The notes beneath the pieces are model-generated. The model saw nothing but the letters and a program-made list of their open reading frames with translations. It was not told the origin of the DNA and did no database searches. A DNA stretch of 64,000 bases from Naegleria lovaniensis (lineage: Eukaryota > Heterolobosea > Eutetramitea > Acrasida > Naegleriidae): positions 496,001 to 560,000 of the forward strand of contig NW_025407834.1 in assembly GCF_003324165.1 (NCBI RefSeq). The letters are read 5' to 3'. Shown piece by piece: positions 44,517 to 54,376 of the stretch. Position numbers and translations under genes: made by a program. Each line of letters begins with the position of its first letter. The stretch's first letter is position 1.

Positions 44517-46790
44517 ATGAACAAATATGTTATGGAAAAGAAGCTTGGAAGCGGAAGCTATGGAACCGTTTTCATTGTGCATCCTGTGTCCAACGTTGAT
44601 AAAAAGTATGTCATGAAGAAGATTGCTCTGAAAGGAGTGTCGCAGAGAGAAAAAAATAACGCTAAACAAGAAGTCAAGCTTCTTCAAGCTCTGCAACATC
44701 CTTTCATCGTCCGATACATTGATTCTTTCATAGATGACGAAAGCAATCTTTGTATTGTGATGAGCTATTGCAAAGGAGGCGATTTAGCTTCATTCATTCA
44801 GAAAAATTACACGTATCAAAGAATTCCAGAAAAAACAATTTTGAAATTATTTGTCCAGTCGGCATTGGCCCTTCTTTTCATTCACTCCCAAAAAATATTA
44901 CATAGAGACCTGAAGGTATGTTGTGTCACTGTAATGTTTTGTTGATAATTTAAATTCCGAAAAAGTCACAAAATATTTTTCTAACAGAGAAGGGAAATGC
45001 AAGATTGGGTGACTTTGGTATTGCAAAAGTCTTTGATGACGCTGGAATGAGAACATGCGAACAAATGGCACAAACAACGATCGGTACACCTCTGTACATG
45101 AGGTAAGTAGTAGAATTAATCTTTTTGACCGGCTCTTTTAACACAACGATTTGGCTATCCACAGTCCAGAGCAATGTAATGGTTCAAAATACAGTTACAA
45201 ATCAGATGTTTGGGCTCTTGGAGTGATACTGTACGAGATGATCAATCAGGGAGCTCTCCCTTTCAAAGGAAAAAACATTCAGCTACTGTTCTTGAATATT
45301 CAGAAAGGATACTATGCTCCTGTAAAGAATGTGCATCATTACAGCAGTCAGCTTGTGAATTTAATTAACAGCTGTCTTCAAACTAGGCCTAGCAAAAGAC
45401 CAACTCTTAAGGAAATTTTAAACACTCCTATTATTGTAAAATATATTCGACAACAAATGCTCACAGTCACCTCCACAGGCGAACTAACTTTGGCCCAAGA
45501 CCAAGTAGAAGACACTGTTCTTGACGGCGAAATGTCCAATTTATTTATTCAACTAACTGAGCTTGGAATTTTAAATAATAAGGCTCTAAACCAAGACCCC
45601 CTTCCCGTTCCAAACTTGTCTGTGCTACAACCCATAGTTCCTCCAAACCCCAACTACAATGTCGCCAAGAAAGCAATTGTTCCACCACAGCCACGAAATC
45701 AATCACCCGTTCCTGAAAAAATTCCTCCAAACCCCAACCAAAACCACAACCACCATCCAGACCTCAATCATCCAACAATGATGTCGCTTTACGTGAAAAG
45801 AAAATAGATTCTGAAATTATGAAACTTCAAAAAGAGCAAATGAGAATTGAGAAAGCCCTAGAACGTATGAGAAAAGATAGAGAACCGAAGAAAGAAGAAG
45901 ATCATTCTTTCCAAGAGTTTAGCAAAAAATTTCAAGGGCTTAATCTTCCTTCCAAGTTTGAACCTTCATCAAAACCTCCAACATTTTCAAATGAAAAGGA
46001 ACGAATTCTTTTTGAAAGGCAACAAAAGAAGGTTAAGGAAGAAGAAGCACAAAAACAAAAACTCAAGGAAGCCAGAGTTGAGTATCATGCAAGCAGAGTT
46101 GCAGCAAAGAATCAACATTTCAACCTTTTCCACAATCAAAACAATATTGTGGGACTTGATAAGGCACCAAAGAAAGATGCTATTGAGCCACCCAAGATAC
46201 CATCAATACTTGATAAGGAATCCATACTTCAACGACAAGCTGAAATTGACTCTGAAATTGAAAAGGAATATACCGAAATGATTAACTTGACCATGAAGAA
46301 AATTGAAACTCTCAAACGAAAGAAGGAGAGCATAATTATGAGCAATAACAATGAAAATAATGGAGCATCCAATGAAGATAAAGCTGGCGCAGTAGAGGAT
46401 ACAATGTTTGGAGATAGCGATGACAGCAATGAAGGAATTGAATCCAGCGAAGAAGAAGTGGAATATGAAACAGAAGGGGACAGCGAAGAAGACGAAACAG
46501 AGGAAGAAGAAGATTATTATGAAGAGACCGATTACGATGACATTCCTGTGGTCGGACGTTTGGAAGATCGTGTCAACAGCCTTATTAAACAGAATGAGCA
46601 AATATTCGGCAAAGAAAAGTTCGACAAACTTTACGCCAAATATCAAGAACTCTACAACAATGATCAAATCCAAAACGAAGAAGCTAAAATTATTCCACGA
46701 AAAGAAGTACTAGGGGATGACGAACCTCAATTACGAAAATATTGTCATCTCATTGAAGAATTAATATTTGTACAATCAGCGCTCCTATAA
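44517..46790 (+). CDS. NIMA-related (NEK) protein kinase with acidic C-terminal tail
   Basis: Exons 44517-44915, 44966-45102 and from 45165 give the kinase domain: glycine loop KLGSGSYGTV, VMKKI with the ATP-binding Lys, catalytic HRDLK, NEK-specific SQNIFLTEKGNARLGDFGI and activation-segment IGTPLYMSPEQC. One missing base near 45735 joins the regulatory C-terminal region (coiled-coil LQKEQMRIEKALERMRKDRE, then a very acidic EEDETEEEEDYYEETDYDD). The whole is about 720 residues. NEKs control mitosis and flagellar or basal-body biology, which is relevant to a cell that can build flagella. The stop is 2 bp from the convergent kelch gene's. Confidence 0.88.
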
Positions 46791-46792
46791 AT

Positions 46793-48784
46793 TTATTTTT
46801 TCTTATTGAGCTTGGATGCCAATTCGTTCATCATCATGTTACCACCTCCCATTCCAACACCAAACTTTGGTTTCTTATCTTGGGTTGAGCTGTTTTCTGT
46901 ACTGCTTTCTGATGGCTGTTCTTCACTGGTGGATGGAGTGACAATTTTCTTTGATTCAATTTCCAACTTTTTGAATTTGGAATCATCTGGAACGTCAAGA
47001 GTTGCTTCTTTGGTAACCTTATCCAATTTTGATAAATCTGCATTGACAGTTTTTGGTTTTCTTTGTTGCATTCTAGTTTGCTTTTTTGCGAGTTCAAGCT
47101 TTGGACGTTGTTCAGCTTCTTGCAATTTCTCAGAAATAGCATCCGATGAAACTGTGGTTGCAGTTTTGGCAGTCTTGAAAGATGAGCTTGTTGCTGGTTT
47201 CGTCTCACTGACCACTGCTGTCTTCTTTGGTTCTTGTGTCTGTTCAATTGTGATCGTTGTCTTCTTTGAGTCTTCCTCCTTTCTCACTGGACGTTTTGGA
47301 ATGGAGGGTGGAGTATTGTTGGATATGGATGAAACAACCTCACTCTCTTGTTTGGTCTCGCTGCCACTTGTACTTGCTTTTGAGAAGGAAGGACGTTTTG
47401 GCACTGCAGGAGGTGTCTGAGCACCAGCACCACTCAAACAGGTCGTATTCGTGACGGATGCAGTCGATGTCGAACTCGAAGGTACTCCCAACATACTCGA
47501 CAAGTAATCATCGGACATGGGAGTGGCTGGCAAGAATCCACTGACCTTCTCGTAACGTGTCCATTCCTCACTCAATGCACTCTCAGACGCTTGTTTCTGT
47601 CCAATACTTTGTGAAACACTGGTCCATGTCAAATCTTTGGAATTCAATGCAATCAAAATTACTTCGGAACGATTATTCATGGTCAAATCCTTTCCTCCAA
47701 TCATGACCATAAACTGTTCTGAATTGTTTTGAATTGGACCTTCCAATGCAACCATTGAATGTCCATATCGTTGTAATAATTTGGAATCGAAGGCATTGTT
47801 GGATCCTGATCCCATCGAAATATTCACATTTTTCCAAATCAATGTATCTAAATGAAGAGAGAGAATTTGTGAACTCACACCACCAAAGATCCAACCTCCA
47901 CTAATGAGCATTTCATTGGATTTTGAGATCAAACAACATGCATGACGTTCTCTACCAAATTTGGGAATGTCACCTTTCATTTTGGAAGTGATGCATTCCC
48001 ATGAATCATTCTTAACAGAATACTTGTACAGTTCATTACTGTATTCTTTACCACAGGCTCCTCCATACAAGAACAAGTCAGTACCCTTCGAAGAGGCACA
48101 CAAAGTAGCTCCAGTTAATTTTGGAAGAGTTGAAGAATTTGACAACTTGTTCGAAAGTTTCTTCCAAGTTAAATTCTCACAATTAAACACCCAAAAATCA
48201 TCCAAAGTTTTGACCGAGACCGTCTGTGTTGAATCAGTAGAATTGGATGATTGCAATGCAGTAATCTTTCCTCCGAACATGTACAAACAATTCTTAATTT
48301 GTGTAAATGCAGAATGAGATCTTCCCAGAGGTCGAGAATTTTCTTCTTGTTGATGTTTCATTTCAATTTTCCATGTTAAATTCTCCAAATCGATCGAATA
48401 GAGAGCATTGTTATTTCCAGAAATATTCTGATTGTCATTTCCTCCAAATAGAAATATTTTCTTTGGAGTGCCACTACTCAACATCATGACATGTCCATCT
48501 TTCTTGGGAGGAAATGAATTATATTTGGGTTTCTCCCATTCTAAAGATTTAAGCTTGGCACTGTATTGTTTTTTAATGGCACTTGTACCAGTTACTGTGG
48601 CAAGATTTAACACACTCAATCGATTGGTCCAGAAACCATTCGAATCTTCTCCTCCATAATTGTAAATGAGTGAAGAGGAGGCAATCGATGTATGTTGATA
48701 GACTTGGAGAGAGGAACTGGTGAAAGTTCGAGTGGAACGAGGAATGCCTGTGCTGAAATTGATGACATTTTTCATACGACTCAA
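46793..48784 (-). CDS. Kelch-repeat protein with proline-rich C-terminus
   Basis: An intron-free frame of 663 residues. Kelch repeats with GG pairs occur in YNYGGEDS, KIFLFGGNDNQ, LYMFGGKIT, LFLYGGACG, MLISGGWIFGG and VMIGGKD over residues about 40-370, giving a six-bladed propeller. The C-terminal half is disordered, with repeated PP-x-x-PKRP motifs (PPAVPKRPSF, PPSIPKRPVR) suggesting SH3 binding. It ends with a Gly-Met patch and MNELASKLNKKK, reminiscent of actin-binding WH2-like tails. An actin-linked role is only inferred from this tail. Confidence 0.72.
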   Translation of the reverse strand: MSRMKNVINFSTGIPRSTRTFTSSSLQVYQHTSIASSSLIYNYGGEDSNGFWTNRLSVLNLATVTGTSAIKKQYSAKLKSLEWEKPKYNSFPPKKDGHVMMLSSGTPKKIFLFGGNDNQNISGNNNALYSIDLENLTWKIEMKHQQEENSRPLGRSHSAFTQIKNCLYMFGGKITALQSSNSTDSTQTVSVKTLDDFWVFNCENLTWKKLSNKLSNSSTLPKLTGATLCASSKGTDLFLYGGACGKEYSNELYKYSVKNDSWECITSKMKGDIPKFGRERHACCLISKSNEMLISGGWIFGGVSSQILSLHLDTLIWKNVNISMGSGSNNAFDSKLLQRYGHSMVALEGPIQNNSEQFMVMIGGKDLTMNNRSEVILIALNSKDLTWTSVSQSIGQKQASESALSEEWTRYEKVSGFLPATPMSDDYLSSMLGVPSSSTSTASVTNTTCLSGAGAQTPPAVPKRPSFSKASTSGSETKQESEVVSSISNNTPPSIPKRPVRKEEDSKKTTITIEQTQEPKKTAVVSETKPATSSSFKTAKTATTVSSDAISEKLQEAEQRPKLELAKKQTRMQQRKPKTVNADLSKLDKVTKEATLDVPDDSKFKKLEIESKKIVTPSTSEEQPSESSTENSSTQDKKPKFGVGMGGGNMMMNELASKLNKKK

Positions 48785-49534
48785 TGTATTGAATTGGATT
48801 AACAGTTGCTTTCAAAGAAGAATAATTCGAATTGGATCAATGCTATGTATGTGAATAATGACACTTGTCAAAGAGTAGTATTTGGATTCGAAATGATGAT
48901 TCTTGTTGTTGTTGTTGTTACTCTTGTGGATCAACAAGAATAGAGTTAAATATAATATACAGAATTGTGTTTTTTTTAAATCTATTTCGAATGATCATCG
49001 GATGATCATTCCAAGCGTGTCATGACGTATCGATATGTGTTCACATATGCAGCGTGATCATTTGTGAGCATTCAAATAATTTTGATGATGATCGTGTTAT
49101 GAGGCAAGATCGGATCGAAAGGTGTGACTTACCGTTCAACAATGTGTTGCAATCAACAACAATGACTTGTCAAAATATTGTTCGAATTATTTTTTTTTGA
49201 TGAGTTGCTGTCGTCCTGATCGTTCGGATTTGGGTTTAGGGAGGCGAGGAAACGTCAGTTTTCAATGAGAGGTGCAGATCTGTTTAAAAAGAAGTTTGAA
49301 AGGGTAGAAACATTGTTGAGAAGAGAGATAGAGGAGTTAAAAGAAGGAAAGAGTGATCATCTTTTACATAAAGTTTTTTTGAAGAGTTCATTCGACCCTT
49401 AAATACAAGAAATTGAGAGTTTGAATAACTTTGATCAATCCCTTATGATGATCAAGTCGACTTGGTTTTTCATCGGGAAATAAATATTCGTCGTTGATGA
49501 AAGTGAGGATGAGAAAAAAATTCCGACCACAAGG
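48785..49534. other. Large divergent promoter region with palindromes
   Basis: About 750 bp between the kelch gene (minus) and GspG (plus). It contains a near-perfect palindrome at 48989-49011 and another at 49033-49048, several GATCAT copies and a GTT repeat near 48905. No coding frame has support. Confidence 0.5.
48989..49011. promoter_or_regulatory. 11-bp-arm palindrome, possible operator-like site
   Basis: GAATGATCATC and its exact reverse complement flank a single central G. A second palindrome (ATATGTG/CACATAT, 2-bp centre) lies 22 bp further on at 49033-49048. They are 205-265 bp upstream of the kelch start and about 500 bp upstream of GspG. Transcription-factor binding is inferred from symmetry only. 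Confidence 0.35.
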
Positions 49535-50968
49535 ATGCAACAACAATTTCATCATCAAGCATTCTCTCCGATGGGATTAAATAAATATCGTCATCATCAT
49601 CCGGATCGTAATAATAATAATCATGAATTAATACAAGAAGAACGTTGGTCGACGCAATCATCTCATGAAAAACAAACACAACGAATTTATAAAATTGCAA
49701 ATCATTTATTTCCCGAAAAAGCTAACAATCCATACAAATCTCATAATAGAAATAGTACAATCAAGCATAATTTTAATAGTGAATATAATAATAATTTTCA
49801 TGAACATTGCAACAACAAACATATTTCCGATTTGTGGAGGGAAAGAATACGACTTATAACCTATATTATCCAAACCTTTTTAACTCAGCAATCAAAGCAA
49901 CAACATTTAGATGAACATAGCGACAAGCAAGATCTTACAAGACATACCAAATTACAACAGGCCATTGACAAGCCACAACGATGGACTCAATTTTTGAAAT
50001 TGTACTGGCGTGTAGCACAACAAAAACTCTCACAAAATCCAACCTCTTACTTTAAGAATTTATTACCTTATTTACCTCTTGCTTCTGTGACAGGAATGGC
50101 ACTTTCAGATATGAAAGATCCTTCATCATCAATATTACGAAATGTATTGGGTACATACTTGTCATCCATTTCCGGTGCGCTAAAGCAAACGAAAGGCATT
50201 GGACTATTGAATCATCATCATGACTTGAAAATTTCCATTCCTCAGGTTTCAGTTCATCATCTCAGTATGATTGAAATTTTGATTGCCATTTCCATTATTG
50301 TGACATTTTCTGGGCTTACAGGAGCTGTTCTTGCTCAAGTTTATGAAGAAAGTAGAGTCAGCAATGCTCTCCTAGATTTAGCCAAACTTCAAGAAGGACT
50401 TGTTCTATACTATACAAGACATGGCAAGTATCCCCTTGCTTTGGAAGACTTGTTAGAAGGTGGTGAATTGAATAAGGTACCCAAAGATCCATGGGGAACT
50501 GACTATTTATATGTACCTCATTTAGATTGGAATCGTTTGAATCGGATTCTACTCACCACAAGCGGTGGAGGAAGTGCTGGAAGTAGCTCGAGCATTTCGC
50601 AACAACTTTCCTACTACAATGAGGTTCTCAAGAGAATGGAAACGGTTCTATTGACGTTACCAGGTGGTGTGACACCCATGTCCTTACTCGCCATTGCCAA
50701 TGACCAACCCTTCTGTATTTGTGTCGGCACGAAAATACCTCGCTTCCCAAGCAAGATTGACGTCGATGTTTCTCGAGAACGTATTCGTTACACTGCCAGT
50801 CTCATGAAGATGGCGATGGAGCGTAGTAGTGTTGCCAGTAGTGTCTCACAGCAAGGTTCTTCTCAACAACAAACATCCATCATGAATCAAATTGCAGAGT
50901 TGAATGCTCGTATCAAGAACATTCTCAATATTGCTCGCTCGGGTGCTGGTGGAGGTGGCACTGAATAG
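49535..50968 (+). CDS. GspG: GspG-like pseudopilin of the mitochondrial type II secretion system
   Basis: The 477-residue protein has a long Asn/His-rich N-terminal extension, then at residues 244-266 a type IV pilin-like hydrophobic helix, SMIEILIAISIIVTFSGL, with the conserved Glu five residues in (Glu247). The GspG signature then follows: ALLDLAKLQEGLVLYYTRHG, KYPLALEDLL and DPWGTDYLYV (318-327). These correspond to the bacterial major pseudopilin. Nuclear GspG genes are known from Naegleria and some other protists as part of an ancestral mitochondrial T2SS, so import into mitochondria is expected; the N-terminal extension would carry targeting. The glycine normally at -1 before the pilin cleavage site is His here, so a prepilin-peptidase site is not evident. 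Confidence 0.87.
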   Translation: MQQQFHHQAFSPMGLNKYRHHHPDRNNNNHELIQEERWSTQSSHEKQTQRIYKIANHLFPEKANNPYKSHNRNSTIKHNFNSEYNNNFHEHCNNKHISDLWRERIRLITYIIQTFLTQQSKQQHLDEHSDKQDLTRHTKLQQAIDKPQRWTQFLKLYWRVAQQKLSQNPTSYFKNLLPYLPLASVTGMALSDMKDPSSSILRNVLGTYLSSISGALKQTKGIGLLNHHHDLKISIPQVSVHHLSMIEILIAISIIVTFSGLTGAVLAQVYEESRVSNALLDLAKLQEGLVLYYTRHGKYPLALEDLLEGGELNKVPKDPWGTDYLYVPHLDWNRLNRILLTTSGGGSAGSSSSISQQLSYYNEVLKRMETVLLTLPGGVTPMSLLAIANDQPFCICVGTKIPRFPSKIDVDVSRERIRYTASLMKMAMERSSVASSVSQQGSSQQQTSIMNQIAELNARIKNILNIARSGAGGGGTE

Positions 50969-51137
50969 TATTGTTCAACGAAATAATAACGGACTAGTTT
51001 CACTTTTGAATGTCAGGAGTTTATTTGTTGTTGTTTTTGCATCCCAAACATTGAATAATTCATCATCACGAATCAAATCGATCAATGATTCATAAATTAA
51101 AGTGATAATGTAAAGTAAAAGATTGACGAGCAACTTC

Positions 51138-51457
51138 TTATTGCTTGAAATTGAAGAAATGGTTCCACATTTCGCTCCAACTTCTGGCAGAAGCTGATTT
51201 GGTTGGGTCATCAAGTAATGTGGATCCATTTAAATGGTGTGGGTGATAATATAATGTTTTACCATTACTTTGCAAGTGGAAGATGTCTTTAGCCAAAGCA
51301 ACTTGGATATAAACCATTACTCTGTGTTTCCTCGAGAGTAGTTGTGAGTTGAGATTGTGTTCGGATGGAACGACTGTTGTGCTGGAGAGTTGCTTTCAAA
51401 AAAACTGCGAGGCTCTTGTCCTTTGATGTTTTTTTTGATGTGTAATTTCTCGCTCAT
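51138..51457 (-). CDS. Small protein of about 106 residues, function unknown
   Basis: Starting MSEKLHIKKNIKGQ, the frame crosses one apparent missing base near 51333 and continues as RVMVYIQVALAKDIFHLQSN, ending SARSWSEMWNHFFNFKQ. The C-terminal part is open from its own ATG at 51310, so a 59-residue protein is also possible. The ending is rich in aromatic residues and not low-complexity, which supports coding. No family recognised. Confidence 0.4.
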
Positions 51458-51910
51458 TTTCGCTTCTTTATAAATATGGTGCAGTAAACAATAACGGTTT
51501 GTGAATGTCAGGCCAAAAATATTCATCAGGTTGGAACTTCAACGTTTGGGTTGCTGGGTGAATCTTGGCGCAGGAACTGAGAGGGAGCGAGCGTTGTATT
51601 GAGGGCTTTGAGCGAGAGTGAGTATCTCGAGTTGAAAGAACAGACTTCGTCATTGTTTTGGTCCATTCAATTATTAATAACCATTGGAGGGTTATGAATA
51701 GAAAGGAATTTATTGGAATTAGAGTGTTGTTCAGTGATTGAAGAAGATATATCAACAGAAATTCTTAGAATAGATCAAATTTTGGTCGTACTTGTCATTA
51801 AGAATCATTAAGGAAATACTGTAGAGAGGATAGGAACATCAAGTTCATAACATGCGATCTTCAACTTTACAGTTCGATGATGGACATCATTTATTCATGG
51901 CCAACAATAA
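51458..51910. other. Intergenic region, nothing recognised
   Basis: About 450 bp with a short minus-strand open frame (51468-51755) that reads like UTR. No repeat or RNA gene seen. Confidence 0.35.
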
Positions 51911-52405
51911 TTATGAACCTGTCAAAAACGTTTTAGCCCACCTTCTAGCCGCTTTGAAACCTCTTCGTATCTTTCCTGGAATCGACTGTTCATACTCCTC
52001 TCCTTTTAAATTGTCTGGATTCGTGTTGGAAACTCCAAACTTTCTCTCTAGTTTTGCTTGCTCTTTGGCCCATTCCCCTGCTTCTTTGGTTAGATCCTGT
52101 CCTTTGTCCATGTTGGCAATAATTCTGGTTTGATTCAATTTTTCGGTCATGGATTCATCAATATCTTTGGACAATTCTCGATTGAATAGACTCTCCGGAG
52201 TGAATTCATGTGCCTTTCTCAATTCTTCATTCATTGGAGTTGCATTGGCTTTTACAGCATCTGCAATCATATCTGTTTTTTGTTCTAATACCTTTTCCTT
52301 CTCCATTTTCGATTGTAAGAGGGGATCTGATGTGCTTGCACGTGGAACGGTGGTTGGTGTGTGAGAGGTTGGTTCTGCGTGGTCCATATTAGCATATACA
52401 TTCAT
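51911..52405 (-). CDS. Helical, charged orphan protein
   Basis: 164 residues, hydrophilic, with many Lys/Glu and an N-terminal disordered Thr/Pro region. Helical segments include EELRKAHEFTPESLFNRELS and AGEWAKEQAKLERKF. The C-terminus is basic (KIRRGFKAARRWAKTFLTGS), which could bind membrane lipid or nucleic acid. The first ATG is used; a second at MDHAEP is possible. Not recognised. Confidence 0.5.
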   Translation of the reverse strand: MNVYANMDHAEPTSHTPTTVPRASTSDPLLQSKMEKEKVLEQKTDMIADAVKANATPMNEELRKAHEFTPESLFNRELSKDIDESMTEKLNQTRIIANMDKGQDLTKEAGEWAKEQAKLERKFGVSNTNPDNLKGEEYEQSIPGKIRRGFKAARRWAKTFLTGS

Positions 52406-52749
52406 CAGGTTAACATGATAATCATGTTGAATTTGAGTTGAGTAAAGACAAGAAATTGATTTTGACGAGCCCTTGAAAAAGGCAAGGAATTGAAGACAAG
52501 TGGAGTTCTTCTCAGCATGCGATTGTAATTATTAATTTTCTTTTCCAATCATGTTTGAATGTGAAAGAAGAACAAGGTCCAAGCATCATTTGGAAGAATT
52601 CCACAATTGGATAAAATACATGTATTATCCCAGTCGATTGGGCATCTTTGAAGACATGAGAATGATTCTGAAAGAATATCACTCCGTTCGTTTGTTGGGA
52701 TTCGAACATGAGTGTTGTAACCTTAGTAATTAAGGAAAAAAAATAACGA
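52406..52749. other. Divergent intergenic region with a doubtful 60-codon frame
   Basis: A plus-strand frame at 52551-52733 (starts MFECERRTRSKHH) ends 16 bp before the next ATG. It has mixed composition but no similarity I recognise, so it is not called as a gene. The region should hold promoters for both flanking genes. Confidence 0.35.
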
Positions 52750-54316
52750 ATGATCGCACAGGGAGAGCTTGTAGGTGAAAGTCCTCTGCTCATTCAGCAG
52801 CCTCAAGCCTTGAAGGAAAAAGTGGACGCCTCCATTCAACAACAGGAGAGAACGAGTCGGGAGGAATCATCGGAGGATGGAATGATGAAAAAAGCACAAT
52901 CACCTTCTTCTTGTTCGAGACCGATGAATGAGTATTTACCTCCCCTCGAACAGATGATTCCAAATGTTCAATGGGACGATGGAAGAAAAAGTACAATTAC
53001 AATATTTCTTGTGGATCTACGATATTTGATTCTGTATTGTCTAAATTGCTTCAAACTAAGGAAAAGATCACAACTCATTTCAACTCGGAGCTGAGTAGAT
53101 TGCGCGATCAAATTAAAAAAGTGGAGCTGGATCGAGATCAAGAGAAAGAGCTCAAGACGAATGCTTTGGGAACAATTCAACAGCAGGAAGAGATAATTTC
53201 AAATCTTCGTAAGCAGCTAGAAAGCATGTCACAAGAGAATCGTATTTTGAAGGAGTCCAATAAGACACTGAAGCAAAAAGAAACGACAGCTCTGTTAGAA
53301 ATTGAGACTTTGAAAGAAAAAAATACAAACTCCACTCTTACATTTAAAGATATGAAGGAGGAAAATGAAATTATGAAAAATGAAATAGATATGCTGAAAA
53401 TAGAAGTTGAAAAACTACAAACTGAAAAACAGGTTCTATCAAGAGAGTTGGATATACAATTGTACAGGCACAACCTTAACACAGGAGAGACATTTGACAA
53501 AAGAGTTCTCAACATTGATAAAGGATGTGGAATTACTACTCGAGAGAAGGAAATGGAGCTAGACCTTTTAATTTATAGAAAAAGGTTGGAGAATTTAACG
53601 CCGTCTTTGGAATTGGTGATACAGCTGGCTATTGAACAGTTTGAATGCTTTGACGAAGTGATGAATGTCGTTGAAAGTTTAATGGATAAAAAGGATGAAC
53701 GAATGCTACTGAGTATGGTTGCCCGAAATAAGAAGTTTTCACTCTTCCAAAACTTTCAAAAAGATATGCCAGAATCTTTCCAACAATTTATGTCATCTCT
53801 GAACAAGGAACACGATCGTTTGGCTCAATATAACAGTGACGACGAAGAGTATGAAAAGGTATACTCTGCTAAGGAGAGGATGTGCAACAAACTCTTAAGA
53901 AAGAAACAGAAAGACAATCGTATTTTCAAACACAAAGTGGAATGGTAATGGCACGACTTAAGGAAAGACAATCCAAGTGTGAAAACGAGCTAGAAAAACT
54001 AAGGTTAAATGTAAAACACCTCTTGCACCAAAGTACTCCTGAAGAGTATTCAAACGCAACAAAGTACTATGAAGAGCTTAAAGGAGCCATTCCTCAATAC
54101 AGTGTTTTAATGAAAGACGACACAACGGTTGTTGAAAGTAAGAACATGCTTCAGTATCACGAGCAGAAACTACTGAGCTATGGAGAATATTTGAATAATT
54201 TGCAAGCAAGACTCACTCACACCAAAAGCCCTTCAAGCCCTCCCAGAAGTTTGGCGATAAGCCATTTTCAAAAGGATTCGGGCAAAAAGCTCCTTAAACA
54301 AAAGTCGAAAGAATAA
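52750..54316 (+). CDS. Long coiled-coil protein, function unknown
   Basis: Three successive frames join with two missing bases (near 52989 and near 53875), giving about 522 residues. The central region (about residues 85-240) is a long coiled coil, with heptads in KQLESMSQENRILKESNKTL and EENEIMKNEIDMLKIEVEKL. Helical segments follow, including MARLKERQSKCENELEKLRL. The N-terminus is disordered with Ser/Gln-rich stretches, and the C-terminus carries TKSPSSPPRS. Such proteins are often basal-body or cytoskeletal, but no specific family is recognised. Confidence 0.6.
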
Positions 54317-54376
54317 ATGCTCACTACTTTACAATAAAACATGTATTCAAATTAAATGGAATTGAATTCGTTTTTA

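Noticed and set aside
46806-47420. 204-codon plus-strand frame opposite the kelch gene
   Set aside because: It is the antisense of the low-complexity kelch tail; composition is repetitive.
52551-52733. 60-codon plus-strand frame before the coiled-coil gene
   Set aside because: There is no similarity or clear start context, and the following gene has its own well-placed ATG.
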